Under the pieces are notes generated by a model. That model searched no databases, was not told the origin of the DNA, and worked only from the letters and a program-made list of their open reading frames with translations. Positions 13,489 through 19,699 of a DNA stretch of 19,699 bases are shown in pieces. The position numbers and the translations under genes were made by a program. This DNA is from CAYNFS01 sp964396685 (lineage in GTDB: Bacteria > Patescibacteriota > Doudnabacteria > UBA920 > 2-01-FULL-46-14). The stretch lies in NCBI GenBank assembly GCA_964396685.1, contig CAYNFS010000015.1:1-19699 (forward strand), written 5' to 3'. The first letter of the stretch is position 1. Each line of letters begins with the position of its first letter.

Positions 13489-15997
13489 TTTTTTGATCTC
13501 AACTGCGGTACTCGTTCTGGCCATATTTCTTTTTGGCGGTATTTTTGTCGTCTGGTACCGCAAGCATTTGCGCCGCCGGCTGGCCGCGCCGCGCATTTTG
13601 GATTCGGTCTTTCTGGAAGTTTTGGTGCCAAAAGAAACCACGGTGCTGGACAAAGAAAAAGAGCCAGTCAAAGAAGAAAAAGATATCATCAGCGTGGCCG
13701 AACAGCTTTTTGCCACCCTTTCGCATACCGAGTCCCGCAATATCTCAACTTTTCTGCGCGGCCAGGAGCATATAAGCTTTGAGATTGTCAGCGTTGACAA
13801 GAAAATTTCATTCGTCATCAATTGTTCCAAAAAACTTCGCGATTTGGTTGAGAAGCAAATTCACGCGCAATATCCGAACGCGCAGATTGACGAAGTCCTG
13901 CCGCCGCGCATCATCCAAAAAGGCGGAGCGCTCTCGACGGTGGAACTGGGAATTCAGAAGAAATTTTGGTTCCCCATCAAAACTTACAAAAACATGGAAT
14001 CAGATCCGCTGAATGCGCTTACTAACAGCCTCTCAAAGCTGGGGAATCTCGAATCCGGAGCTATCCAGCTTGTGATAAGCCCAGCGCCTCTGGGCTGGAG
14101 AGGCCGCGTGATGCGCCACGCCCGAGAAATCCAAAAAGGCAAATCAATCCACGCGCATTCCGGATGGGGACAAAAAATCTTGGACGCCATTTTTCAAGGA
14201 TTATCCGAACTTGGCCGAACCGCGAGATCTACAAAAAACCCCAAAGAGCCATATCTAACCGGGACAAGACCCGAAGACAAGCAGTTCCAGCCTCTAACTC
14301 CGCTCCAGCAGGAGGCTGTCAAAAGGCTGGAGGAAAAATCTTCCAAATCCGGCTTTGAGGCAAATTTGAGAATCGTAATATCCAGTCCCACAAAAGAACT
14401 TTCCGCAAGCCACTTGCGTAATGCCCTTTCGTCTTTTATGCAATACACCCAGTCGCCTTTCAACGGCTTTCGCACGCTAAGAAAAAATCAAACAGCAGTC
14501 GCCAAGGATTTTATTTACCGCAGGTTCAATCCAAAATTATACCGAAAAGTTATTTTCAATACCGAGGAGCTCTCCAGCCTTTTTCATTTGCCCACCAAAT
14601 TTACCGAAACGCCCAATATCCGCTGGCTTTCCTCCAAAAAAGCCCCCGCCCCGGTTAATATCCCCCGCGAGGGACAGCTTTTGGGGGTCAACCTCTACCG
14701 CGGGGTCAAAACCGAAATTCGGGTAAGCCGCGACGACCGCAGGCGGCATATGTACGTTATCGGGCGCACCGGCACCGGCAAGTCGGAATTTATGAAAAAT
14801 CTCGCCATCCAGGACATCAAGAACGGCGAAGGAATGGCGGTAATTGATCCGCACGGCGATTTGGTGGAAGATCTTCTCCAGCACATTCCCAAGAGCCGCG
14901 CCGAGGACGTGATCTTGTTTGAGCCTTTCGATATGGCGCGTCCCATGGGGCTAAACATGCTTGAAGTTAGAACAGACGAAGAGAAAGACTTTGCCGTGCA
15001 GGAAATGATTGAGATTTTTTACAAGCTTTTCCCGCCGGAGATGATAGGGCCCATGTTTGAGCACAATATGCGAAATGTGATGCTGACACTTATGAGCGAC
15101 AAGGAGTATCCTGGCACCATCGCCGAAATCCCCCGCATGTTCACTGATCCCGAATTTCAGCGCTATAAATTGCAAAAAGTCAAAGACCCGGTGGTGCGAG
15201 CTTTCTGGGAGCAGGAAATGGCCAAAACCACGGAGTTTCATAAATCCGAGATGTTAGGATACCTGATCTCCAAAGTCGGCCGTTTCGTTGAAAACGAAAT
15301 GATGCGCAATATCATCGGCCAACCCCGCTCGGCTTTTGATTGCCGGCAGGTGATGGACGAAGGCAAAATTTTGCTCGTCAATCTTTCAAAAGGCAAGACC
15401 GGCGAGGTAAACTCAAAGCTCTTGGGCCTGATAATCGTGTCCAAACTGCAGATGGCCGCTCTCTCCCGCGCCGACGTTCCCGAATCTCGGCGTTCGGACT
15501 TTTATCTTTACATAGACGAGTTTCAAAATTTTGTCACAGACAGCCTCGCCACTATCCTCTCGGAGGCTCGCAAATACCGTCTAAGCTTGATAATGGCGCA
15601 TCAGTACACGAGCCAGCTTGTGCATGAGAACAATACCAAAATTCGCGATGCCGTGTTTGGCAATGCCGGGACAATGATTTGTTTTCGCATTGGAGTTGAA
15701 GACGCTGAAATCATGGGCAAAGAGTTTGCTCCGGTTTTCAATGAGTACGACGTCATCAATATAGACAGGTTCAACGCTTACGTGAAATTGATGATAAACG
15801 GCACAGCATCAAGGCCTTTCAACATGCAGACTCTGCCGCCGCCCGAGGGAGGATCTGTGGAAACGGCGTCGGCCGTGAAACAACTGGCCAAACTCAAATT
15901 CGGCCGCGCGCGCGCCGAGGTGGAGGCCGATATTCTGGAGCGCTCCCGGCTTGGCCAGCCCATCCCCAAAGTCCCCGGCATTGAAAGAACGTTTTAG
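13481..15997 (+). CDS. Membrane-anchored TraD/VirD4-like AAA+ ATPase (type IV coupling-protein type)
   Basis: An 838-aa ATPase likely to move DNA or protein across the membrane. One N-terminal transmembrane helix (about 4-25) is followed by a basic stop (YRKHLRRR). A conserved-looking region of about 65-400 has no clear motif. A RecA-like motor domain follows, with Walker A GRTGTGKS at 428-435 (Lys434) and Walker B YLYIDEFQNF with Asp679-Glu680. The downstream motif MAHQYTSQL is typical of coupling proteins of the TraD/VirD4/TrwB group. Only one predicted membrane helix is present, where classical VirD4 proteins usually have two. The start overlaps the preceding gene by 8 nt and has no Shine-Dalgarno sequence, so it relies on coupling. 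No relaxase, VirB channel or origin of transfer is in the window. The function could be conjugation-like transfer, DNA uptake or export; the motor call is firm. Confidence 0.88.
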   Translation: MNDFLISTAVLVLAIFLFGGIFVVWYRKHLRRRLAAPRILDSVFLEVLVPKETTVLDKEKEPVKEEKDIISVAEQLFATLSHTESRNISTFLRGQEHISFEIVSVDKKISFVINCSKKLRDLVEKQIHAQYPNAQIDEVLPPRIIQKGGALSTVELGIQKKFWFPIKTYKNMESDPLNALTNSLSKLGNLESGAIQLVISPAPLGWRGRVMRHAREIQKGKSIHAHSGWGQKILDAIFQGLSELGRTARSTKNPKEPYLTGTRPEDKQFQPLTPLQQEAVKRLEEKSSKSGFEANLRIVISSPTKELSASHLRNALSSFMQYTQSPFNGFRTLRKNQTAVAKDFIYRRFNPKLYRKVIFNTEELSSLFHLPTKFTETPNIRWLSSKKAPAPVNIPREGQLLGVNLYRGVKTEIRVSRDDRRRHMYVIGRTGTGKSEFMKNLAIQDIKNGEGMAVIDPHGDLVEDLLQHIPKSRAEDVILFEPFDMARPMGLNMLEVRTDEEKDFAVQEMIEIFYKLFPPEMIGPMFEHNMRNVMLTLMSDKEYPGTIAEIPRMFTDPEFQRYKLQKVKDPVVRAFWEQEMAKTTEFHKSEMLGYLISKVGRFVENEMMRNIIGQPRSAFDCRQVMDEGKILLVNLSKGKTGEVNSKLLGLIIVSKLQMAALSRADVPESRRSDFYLYIDEFQNFVTDSLATILSEARKYRLSLIMAHQYTSQLVHENNTKIRDAVFGNAGTMICFRIGVEDAEIMGKEFAPVFNEYDVINIDRFNAYVKLMINGTASRPFNMQTLPPPEGGSVETASAVKQLAKLKFGRARAEVEADILERSRLGQPIPKVPGIERTF

Positions 15998-16026
15998 TTG
16001 CGCGAGGCTTGGCGGCGTGGTATAAT
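15998..16026 (+). promoter_or_regulatory. Promoter for the 16088 gene and gtrA-like gene
   Basis: TTGCGC (15998-16003), a 17-nt spacer and a perfect TATAAT (16021-16026). It begins on the base after the ATPase stop codon. The predicted start near 16033 gives a leader of about 55 nt without an obvious ribosome site. Confidence 0.65.
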
Positions 16027-16087
16027 GCTTTTTGCCGAGATTTTGAATCAATTTTGGACACAAACTACAAAAATTAAGATAAATATC

Positions 16088-16681
16088 ATGGATAAACTTT
16101 CGAATTTGGCGCTTTTGGCGCAAATGCTGGAAAGCGCCGAAAAAAACATTCAATCAGCCAAACAGCTTCTGCGCGAAATTATGGGGGAGCGGCCCGCTTT
16201 CTCCAAGGTGGCCGAAAAAGCAAAGGTTCTTTCGATAAGCGCCGCAGGCCGCGTCATAGAAGGCGTTTTTGACGGGCAGAATATGGTGGGCCCTGACGCC
16301 AAGAAATATCCGGTACCCGCGAACTACGCCTCCAAATCCAAGCTCGTGGAAGGAGACGTTCTCAAACTCACAATTGCCGAAGACGGGTCGTTTATTTATA
16401 AGCAAATCGGGCCGGTGGAGCGGGTGAAGAAGATCGGGGTCTTGACGCAAATGGAAAACGGCGAGTACCGGGTGCTGGCCGAGGGCAAAACTTACAAAGT
16501 GCTTTTGGCCTCTTTGACGTATTTTAAGTCCGAGCCGGGAGACGACGTGACGGTCGTGGTACCCAAGGATCAGGACGTAGAATGGGCGGCTGTTGAGAAT
16601 GTCATCAAAAAGGGTACAGAAAATCACGTCCAGCCGATAGCCGACACTGACCCCGACCAGGATTTGGAACTGCATGATTAG
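16088..16681 (+). CDS. Conserved-looking protein of unknown function, N-terminal helix plus beta-rich domain
   Basis: A 197-aa protein. Residues 1-35 form a helix suited to oligomerisation (LSNLALLAQMLESAEKNI). About 48-165 is beta-rich (VIEGVFDGQNMVGPDAKKYP, then PANYASKSKLVEGDVLKLTI and FIYKQIGPVERV) and could be an OB- or SH3-like barrel. The tail is acidic. I recall near-identical proteins across CPR genomes without a known role (memory, not checked). ATG 16088 is chosen over an upstream in-frame TTG because that TTG falls in the promoter and the encoded extension is unlike protein. The gene overlaps the next by 8 nt, so it is coupled to the GtrA-like membrane protein. A role in nucleic acid binding is possible but unproven. 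Confidence 0.8.
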   Translation: MDKLSNLALLAQMLESAEKNIQSAKQLLREIMGERPAFSKVAEKAKVLSISAAGRVIEGVFDGQNMVGPDAKKYPVPANYASKSKLVEGDVLKLTIAEDGSFIYKQIGPVERVKKIGVLTQMENGEYRVLAEGKTYKVLLASLTYFKSEPGDDVTVVVPKDQDVEWAAVENVIKKGTENHVQPIADTDPDQDLELHD

Positions 16682-17285
16682 GCTTTTCTATCAGGCAGTG
16701 CGCTTCTTGGGCATCGGGTTTCTCAACACGGCCGTGGATTTCGCGGTTTTGAATTTTTTTGCGACACTTTTCGGCATCTATCAGGGCTTGGCCGTTGGCC
16801 TTTTGAATATCGTATCTTTTACAGCGGCGGTCATACACAGTTTTTTTTGGAACAAATACTGGGCCTTTGCCGAAAGCGCTGATACTGGGTTTTTCAGGAA
16901 TGTCTTCAAATTCGCGGCCGCGGCAATTCTCGGGGTCGCGGTTTTGGCGGCCGTGATTTGGGGCTCTAGAGAGCAATTCGGCATTGGGTACTATTTGGGG
17001 CTTCTGGCGGTTTTGGCAATTGGCGAGATTATTCTCTGGAAAGCATTCAAGATAGTGGTGGCAACCGGGCCATCGCAAGCAAAGCAGGAGCTTTTGCTTT
17101 TCGTCGTCATAAGCATTGTCGGAACTTTGATAAACAGCGGGCTCGTGGTATTGCTTACGCGCAACATTGAACCCATGTTTGGGATAAACCGCGAGCTGTG
17201 GCTCAATCTCGCCAAAGCGGCCGCCACCGCCATCTCGCTCGTCTGGAATTTCCTGGGGTATAAGCTGGTTGTGTTTAAGAGGTAG
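16674..17285 (+). CDS. GtrA-like multi-pass membrane protein, about one and a half copies of the domain
   Basis: A 203-aa integral membrane protein with about six hydrophobic segments. Residues 9-125 follow the four-helix GtrA plan: FLGIGFLNTAVDF in helix 1, NKYWAF (60-65) after helix 2, then two more helices. About 138-201 repeats the first half: VVISIVGTLINSG in helix 5 and WNFLGYKLVVF after helix 6. GtrA-family proteins are usually about 130 aa and are thought to flip lipid-linked sugars for surface glycans, so this one is longer. It overlaps the preceding gene by 8 nt. No glycosyltransferase partner is in the window. GtrA membership is likely; the sugar-lipid substrate is unknown. Confidence 0.85.
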   Translation: MIRLFYQAVRFLGIGFLNTAVDFAVLNFFATLFGIYQGLAVGLLNIVSFTAAVIHSFFWNKYWAFAESADTGFFRNVFKFAAAAILGVAVLAAVIWGSREQFGIGYYLGLLAVLAIGEIILWKAFKIVVATGPSQAKQELLLFVVISIVGTLINSGLVVLLTRNIEPMFGINRELWLNLAKAAATAISLVWNFLGYKLVVFKR

Positions 17286-17296
17286 TCCGGTTGGTG

Positions 17297-17386
17297 GTCA
17301 TTGCGAGGAGTCTGCGACGAAGCAATCTTATTATCTTAAAGATTGCCGCGCTCCCCGCAGGCTTGCTCGGGGTCCCTCGCAATGAC
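17297..17386. repeat. GTCATTGCGAG palindromic repeat, complete copy A
   Basis: A 90-bp unit with terminal inverted repeats GTCATTGCGAGG (17297-17308) and CCTCGCAATGAC (17375-17386). Inner arms GCAATCTT (17322-17329) and AAGATTGC (17339-17346) close a 9-nt loop. A side hairpin is bounded by CCCCG (17353-17357) and CGGGG (17368-17372). It starts 11 nt after the GtrA-like gene. Confidence 0.85.
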
Positions 17387-17405
17387 ATATAACTATGTTA
17401 TCTCT

Positions 17406-17777
17406 GTCATTGCGAGGAACGAAGTGACGAAGCAATCTCATGTTTTCATGCAAGAAAAAGAATTTTGCGTGTACATCATGACAAACAAGCATAACACTAC
17501 TTTATATACCGGAATCTCAAGCAATTTGAAAGGCAGGGTCTGGCAGCATAAACAAAAACTAGTTCCCGGATTTACCAAAAAATACAATATCAATAAGCTA
17601 GTTTATTACGAATCTTGTGATGATGCTTATACCGCCATTTCTCGAGAAAAACAGATTAAAGCAGGTTCGAGACAAAAGAAGATCGAGCTGATTGAAAAAA
17701 TGAACCTAACCTGGAAAGACCTGTACGATGATTTATGAGATTGCCGCGCCCCGATCAGAATCTGGGCTCGCAATGAC
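17406..17777 (+). mobile_element. Candidate mobile unit: palindromic repeat split by a GIY-YIG nuclease gene
   Basis: The left half has GTCATTGCGAGG (17406-17417) and GCAATCTCAT (17432-17441). The right half has ATGAGATTGC (17735-17744) and CTCGCAATGAC (17767-17777). Both pairs are exact inverted repeats in the same nested order as copy A. In copy A the inner arms are 9 nt apart; here they enclose the GIY-YIG gene (17448-17738), whose TGA stop lies inside the right inner arm. Mobility is inferred, not shown. Confidence 0.6.
17448..17738 (+). CDS. Small GIY-YIG nuclease inside a split palindromic repeat
   Basis: A 96-aa single-domain GIY-YIG endonuclease of the short UPF0213/YhbQ-like type. 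The core motifs are CVYIM (Tyr9) for GIY and LYTGISS (Tyr20) for YIG. The conserved Arg30 (GRVWQHK) follows, then FTKKY, LVYYE, and the likely catalytic Glu67 (REKQIKAGSRQKK). ATG 17448 is chosen because the domain starts at once; the frame is open further upstream, but that stretch is read-through of the repeat (VIARNEVTKQS) and not domain sequence. The stop codon is in the right inverted-repeat arm. No strong promoter or ribosome site was found. Its position in the loop of a repeat, with empty copies nearby, suggests that the nuclease acts on or spreads this repeat, much as RAYT proteins relate to REP elements (inference). Confidence 0.9.
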   Translation: MQEKEFCVYIMTNKHNTTLYTGISSNLKGRVWQHKQKLVPGFTKKYNINKLVYYESCDDAYTAISREKQIKAGSRQKKIELIEKMNLTWKDLYDDL

Positions 17778-17790
17778 GTAATTCTAAACT

Positions 17791-17855
17791 GTCATTGCGA
17801 GGAGTCTCAAGACGACCTGTCCGCCGCAGCTTTAGCGAAGGCGGAAGCAATCCCA
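17791..17855. repeat. GTCATTGCGAG repeat, half copy C
   Basis: GTCATTGCGAGG (17791-17802) runs to GCAATCCCA (17847-17855) and holds an inner hairpin TCCGCC (17820-17825) / GGCGGA (17840-17845). No right half follows. The rest of the gap to 17957 is AT-rich; I see only a small GC-rich hairpin near 17862-17881 and an AT-rich TATAAT (17887-17892) without a clear -35 box. Confidence 0.75.
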
Positions 17856-17957
17856 GCTCTTGCATCGGCCTTCGGCTTATGCTATATATAATTATCAACT
17901 AAGGTCGAATTTTAGTTAATTTTAAGCATAATTAAGCCAAATTCAAGCAAAAACACC

Positions 17958-18452
17958 ATGATTAAGGCAATTTTTCCAAAACAAAAAGGCTTTACTTTGA
18001 TAGAAATTTTGGTCGTAATCGGGATTATTGCGGTCCTCGCCACAATAGTTCTTATCGCCATTAACCCCGCGCGTCAATTCGCGCAGGCGAGGGATTCACA
18101 ACGCACGAGTAATGTAAACGCAATTTTGAACGCAATTGGTCAATATATTGCTGATAACAAGGGCACGGTCCCTTCAGAGATTACGAGTACGGATCAAGAT
18201 ATTAGTAAGCTTGAAGCAGATCTTTGCTCAACAATTGTTTCTAAGTATATGTCTGCTTTGCCCGTGGATCCCGGTGTTGATCCAGATGGTGTAGGTGCGC
18301 TTGGTAAAGGAGAGTCAATCACCGACTGCACAATTAGCTATGATACTGGATATGATGTTGTCCAGGATTCCGGTAGCGGCCGGATAACAGTGAGTGCACC
18401 AACTACTGAGCCAGCAATTCCTAGAATCACCCCAATCGAAGTCACCAGATAA
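17958..18452 (+). CDS. Type IV pilin / pseudopilin-like protein
   Basis: A 164-aa prepilin. The class III signal is clear: a short basic leader ending KQKG, cleavage between Gly11 and Phe12, then FTLIEILVVIGIIAVLATI with Glu at +5 of the mature protein (Glu16) and a hydrophobic helix to about residue 35. The following helix contains ARDSQRTSNVNAILNAIGQY. The C-terminal globular part has two cysteines (ADLCSTI and TDCTISY) that could form a disulfide. The prepilin peptidase and assembly ATPases are not in this window. It is a single gene with its own terminator and no strong promoter or Shine-Dalgarno sequence visible. It could be a major pilin, a minor pilin or a competence-type pseudopilin; the fold is certain, the exact role is not. 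Confidence 0.92.
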   Translation: MIKAIFPKQKGFTLIEILVVIGIIAVLATIVLIAINPARQFAQARDSQRTSNVNAILNAIGQYIADNKGTVPSEITSTDQDISKLEADLCSTIVSKYMSALPVDPGVDPDGVGALGKGESITDCTISYDTGYDVVQDSGSGRITVSAPTTEPAIPRITPIEVTR

Positions 18453-18472
18453 ATTGAAAAGCTAGAATTTCC

Positions 18473-18507
18473 AAAAGCCCCTCGCCCGTCTCGGGCGGAG
18501 GGCTTTT
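18473..18507 (+). terminator. Strong intrinsic terminator after the pilin gene
   Basis: AAAAGCCC (18473-18480) pairs with GGGCTTTT (18500-18507), and CGCCCG (18483-18488) with CGGGCG (18492-18497), closing a TCT loop. The A-run before and T-run after could make it work in both directions. Confidence 0.85.
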
Positions 18508-18543
18508 GATTTTAGTAGCGGGATTACCTCTCCGCGTCTTTTT

Positions 18544-18664
18544 GTCATTGCGAGGAGTCCCAAGACGACCTGTCCGTTGTAGCTTTAGCGAAGGCGGAAG
18601 CAATCTTACTGTCTTAGAGATTGCCGCGCTCCCCGCAGGCTTGCTCGGGGTCGCTCGCAATGAC
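18544..18664. repeat. GTCATTGCGAG palindromic repeat, complete copy D
   Basis: A 121-bp unit with ends GTCATTGCGAG (18544-18554) and CTCGCAATGAC (18654-18664), and inner arms GCAATCT (18600-18606) / AGATTGC (18618-18624). Its left half carries the same extra hairpin as half copy C, with two C-to-T changes that leave T-G wobble pairs. Its right half matches copy A almost base for base. Confidence 0.85.
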
Positions 18665-18682
18665 AGACATTTTCGTGTTTTT

Positions 18683-18720
18683 GTCATTGCGAGCGAGCGA
18701 AGCGACCGAAGCAATCTCAT
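18683..18720. repeat. GTCATTGCGAG repeat, half copy E
   Basis: GTCATTGCGAG (18683-18693) through GCAATCTCAT (18711-18720), the same inner-arm sequence as the left half of the GIY-YIG unit. There is no right half. With the pilin terminator and copy D it accounts for most of the gene-free stretch 18453-18775. Confidence 0.75.
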
Positions 18721-18739
18721 CGGCAACATTGCCCCTAAG

Positions 18740-18748
18740 TGATATAAT
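18740..18748 (+). promoter_or_regulatory. Extended -10 promoter
   Basis: TGATATAAT fits the extended -10 pattern TGnTATAAT, with no good -35 box at the expected distance. It lies 28 bases before the start codon of the next gene, just downstream of repeat half copy E. Confidence 0.55.
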
Positions 18749-18775
18749 GGTTTCAGAAACGCAAAGGAGGCCGTG

Positions 18776-19285
18776 ATGAAATTACAGGAATTATCTGATG
18801 AGCAGCTTGCCTGGCGCCTGCTCGGTTCTTTACATCGGATCCATTCGGCAGCGGGCGTAAGTATGGGCAGAAGCCAGTGCTCAAGGATTTTGGAAGCGGC
18901 GCTTCTTCTCATCCCGATGGGGGGTTTTGAGGGCGAGGAGCTTGCGGGCTGTAAATGGATCGATTTTTTGGATGAAGCCAACAACCGGAAGAGAAAAAAG
19001 CGTCCGGAGCAGACAGAAATGTTTATCGCACAAAAGGACGGAATAAAGTATTTATCAAGTCAAGCGCTTGTGCTTCTGCTCTTGCGGGAACTGAACAAAC
19101 TGTATAGGGAGAGCCAAAATCACCCGAAAAGGCTCGGCGAGCTCCACCTGGAGCTTGAAAGAGATATCGTCAGAGCAGCTCTCACTTTGTTGCCCAGACC
19201 GCCCAAGGTCAGAGGTGCAGGTCTCCTCGAACTTTTATTAGAGGCCGATGAAAGGTTCCGACAGACGGTCCAAAAAATGCGTTAA
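18776..19285 (+). CDS. Protein of unknown function (169 aa), helical
   Basis: Not recognised. It is a soluble, mainly helical protein: LSDEQLAWRLLGSLHRIHSA, then a hydrophobic stretch LEAALLLIPMGGF, a Lys/Arg-rich link (NNRKRKKRP), and a long second helical part (ALVLLLLRELNKLYRE, then ELERDIVRAALTLLPRPP). No signal peptide and no metal-binding cluster is seen. AAGGAGG (18764-18770) is an exceptionally strong Shine-Dalgarno sequence for this window. ATG 18776 sits 5 nt after it and is preferred to GTG 18773, which would be only 2 nt away. It has its own extended -10 promoter and terminator and converges with the small gene at 19604. Nothing in the context suggests a function. Confidence 0.75.
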   Translation: MKLQELSDEQLAWRLLGSLHRIHSAAGVSMGRSQCSRILEAALLLIPMGGFEGEELAGCKWIDFLDEANNRKRKKRPEQTEMFIAQKDGIKYLSSQALVLLLLRELNKLYRESQNHPKRLGELHLELERDIVRAALTLLPRPPKVRGAGLLELLLEADERFRQTVQKMR

Positions 19286-19318
19286 GGCGTCAGTCGTCCG
19301 CGACTGCCGCTTTTTTTT
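19284..19318 (+). terminator. Intrinsic terminator of the 169-aa gene
   Basis: CAGTCG (19291-19296) pairs with CGACTG (19301-19306). The stem extends through GCG/CGC past one mismatch and ends in eight T residues (19311-19318). Confidence 0.8.
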
Positions 19319-19320
19319 GC

Positions 19321-19357
19321 AAAAAAATAACCTGCGCGTTCGTTGCGAACACGCAGG
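19321..19357 (-). terminator. Intrinsic terminator of the 79-aa gene
   Basis: On the minus strand a 12-bp stem with one G-T wobble (19357-19346 with 19342-19331) and a 3-nt loop is followed by TTATTTTTTT. It lies back to back with the plus-strand terminator, so the two convergent genes each have their own. Confidence 0.8.
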
Positions 19358-19364
19358 CCGGCGG

Positions 19365-19604
19365 TTATTGCACAATCCCGGGGGACCAAATCCCCAAGCT
19401 CACTGAGTCGATGAGGCCGTAGGGCACGGTGATCTTTTGGTCGGGTTCGCCGACCAGAATTTCCACGCTGTCGTGGTTTGTAAACTTAACCGTCCCCTGC
19501 ACAACTCTCTGAGCCTCATCTGTCTGCCATTTGAGGACAATCTCCACACTTTTGCCCTCAAAGGCACAAAAAAGTTGCTGATAGATATCTGGCGCAGTAG
19601 CCAT
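19365..19604 (-). CDS. Small beta-rich protein, possibly LSm/SH3-like (79 aa)
   Basis: A 79-aa protein of unknown family. The start is ATG 19604 (MATAPDIYQQL), 5 nt after a perfect AAGGAGG (19616-19610); a longer frame from 19634 would bury this ribosome site. A short N-terminal helix is followed by alternating strands (KSVEIVLKWQ, VVQGTVKFTNHDSVEILVG, KITVPYGLIDSVSLG). Helix plus five-strand order and length recall LSm/Hfq-like or other small barrel folds, but no RNA-binding signature is secure. The gene lies 32 nt downstream of a tRNA-Gln gene on the same strand and may be read from the same transcript. Its terminator follows. It is probably real given the strong start and end signals; the function is open. 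Confidence 0.75.
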   Translation of the reverse strand: MATAPDIYQQLFCAFEGKSVEIVLKWQTDEAQRVVQGTVKFTNHDSVEILVGEPDQKITVPYGLIDSVSLGIWSPGIVQ

Positions 19605-19636
19605 CCTTTCCTCCTTAGATTTATTTCCAGCCAAAG

Positions 19637-19699
19637 CTCCGGGACTTGGACTCGAACCAAGATTACCAGATTCAGAGTCTGGCGTCCTACCATTAGACG
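19637..19699 (-). tRNA. tRNA-Gln (anticodon CUG), 5' end cut by window edge
   Basis: Reading the minus strand: D-stem CGTC/GACG, anticodon stem CCAGA/TCTGG with loop CTCTGAA (anticodon CTG), T-arm CTTGG-TTCGAGT-CCAAG, acceptor strand TCCCGGA and discriminator G. About 10 nt of the 5' end, including the acceptor partner strand, lie beyond the window. CCA is not encoded. Confidence 0.93.

Noticed and set aside
17343..17447. N-terminal extension of the GIY-YIG protein
   Set aside because: The frame stays open upstream, but it only translates repeat copy A and the left arm of the split repeat (VIARNEVTKQS); the domain begins at ATG 17448.
18442..18984. A 180-aa minus-strand gene
   Set aside because: It is read through repeat copies D and E, the pilin terminator and the antisense of the 169-aa gene; low-complexity repeat translation with no domain or ribosome site.
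1..19699. UGA recoded as glycine (Gracilibacteria/SR1 code)
   Set aside because: TGA ends several genes at sensible positions (2613, 8046, 13486, 17736), so the standard bacterial code applies.

Overview
The window looks like a chromosome segment of an uncultured ultra-small bacterium of the Patescibacteria/CPR type, most likely Parcubacteria-like. This is inferred from small genes with few neighbours of known function, a near-leaderless promoter/start arrangement, modular secreted Ig-domain proteins, a chromosomal TraD/VirD4-like membrane ATPase, a PaaX/Cas2-like regulator, a type IV pilin-like protein, and many palindromic repeats. TGA ends several genes, so the code is standard rather than the UGA=Gly code of Gracilibacteria/SR1.

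Layout. (1) 15-4813: two translationally coupled genes for membrane-anchored surface proteins, one Ig/FN3/propeller-like and one metzincin protease; they share an N-terminal anchor and a C-terminal Ig module. (2) 4852-8122: a promoter, a large surface protein with seven CnaB/prealbumin-like repeats and a C-terminal LPRTG sorting-like signal, and a terminator. (3) 8155-9782: three copies of a hairpin element built on TTGGTCGATCGACCAA. Two copies flank a NarL/LuxR-like regulator in direct orientation and the third abuts the start codon of a PaaX/Cas2-like regulator. (4) 9797-12150 (minus): corA then cysS, with a palindromic repeat inserted in frame in cysS. (5) 12191-17285 (plus): three small unknown genes leading into a large TraD/VirD4-like ATPase, then a second promoter driving an unknown gene overlapping a GtrA-like gene. 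(6) 17286-18775: a field of GTCATTGCGAG palindromic repeats. One is split by a GIY-YIG nuclease gene sitting where the other copies have their loop, and the field also holds a type IV pilin-like gene. (7) 18776-19699: an unknown gene, a converging 79-aa LSm-like small protein, and a tRNA-Gln(CUG) cut by the window end.

How the parts relate. The left third is cell-surface biology (anchored proteases and adhesin-like proteins). The middle holds housekeeping genes and a membrane ATPase operon that could serve DNA or protein transfer; a pilin-like gene lies 2 kb further on. The most unusual content is the repeat biology: a split-palindrome/GIY-YIG unit that resembles an autonomous version of nearby empty repeats, and a hairpin family whose outer stem shows compensatory base changes and is tied to two regulatory genes. 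No CRISPR array, rRNA or recognisable transposase was seen.
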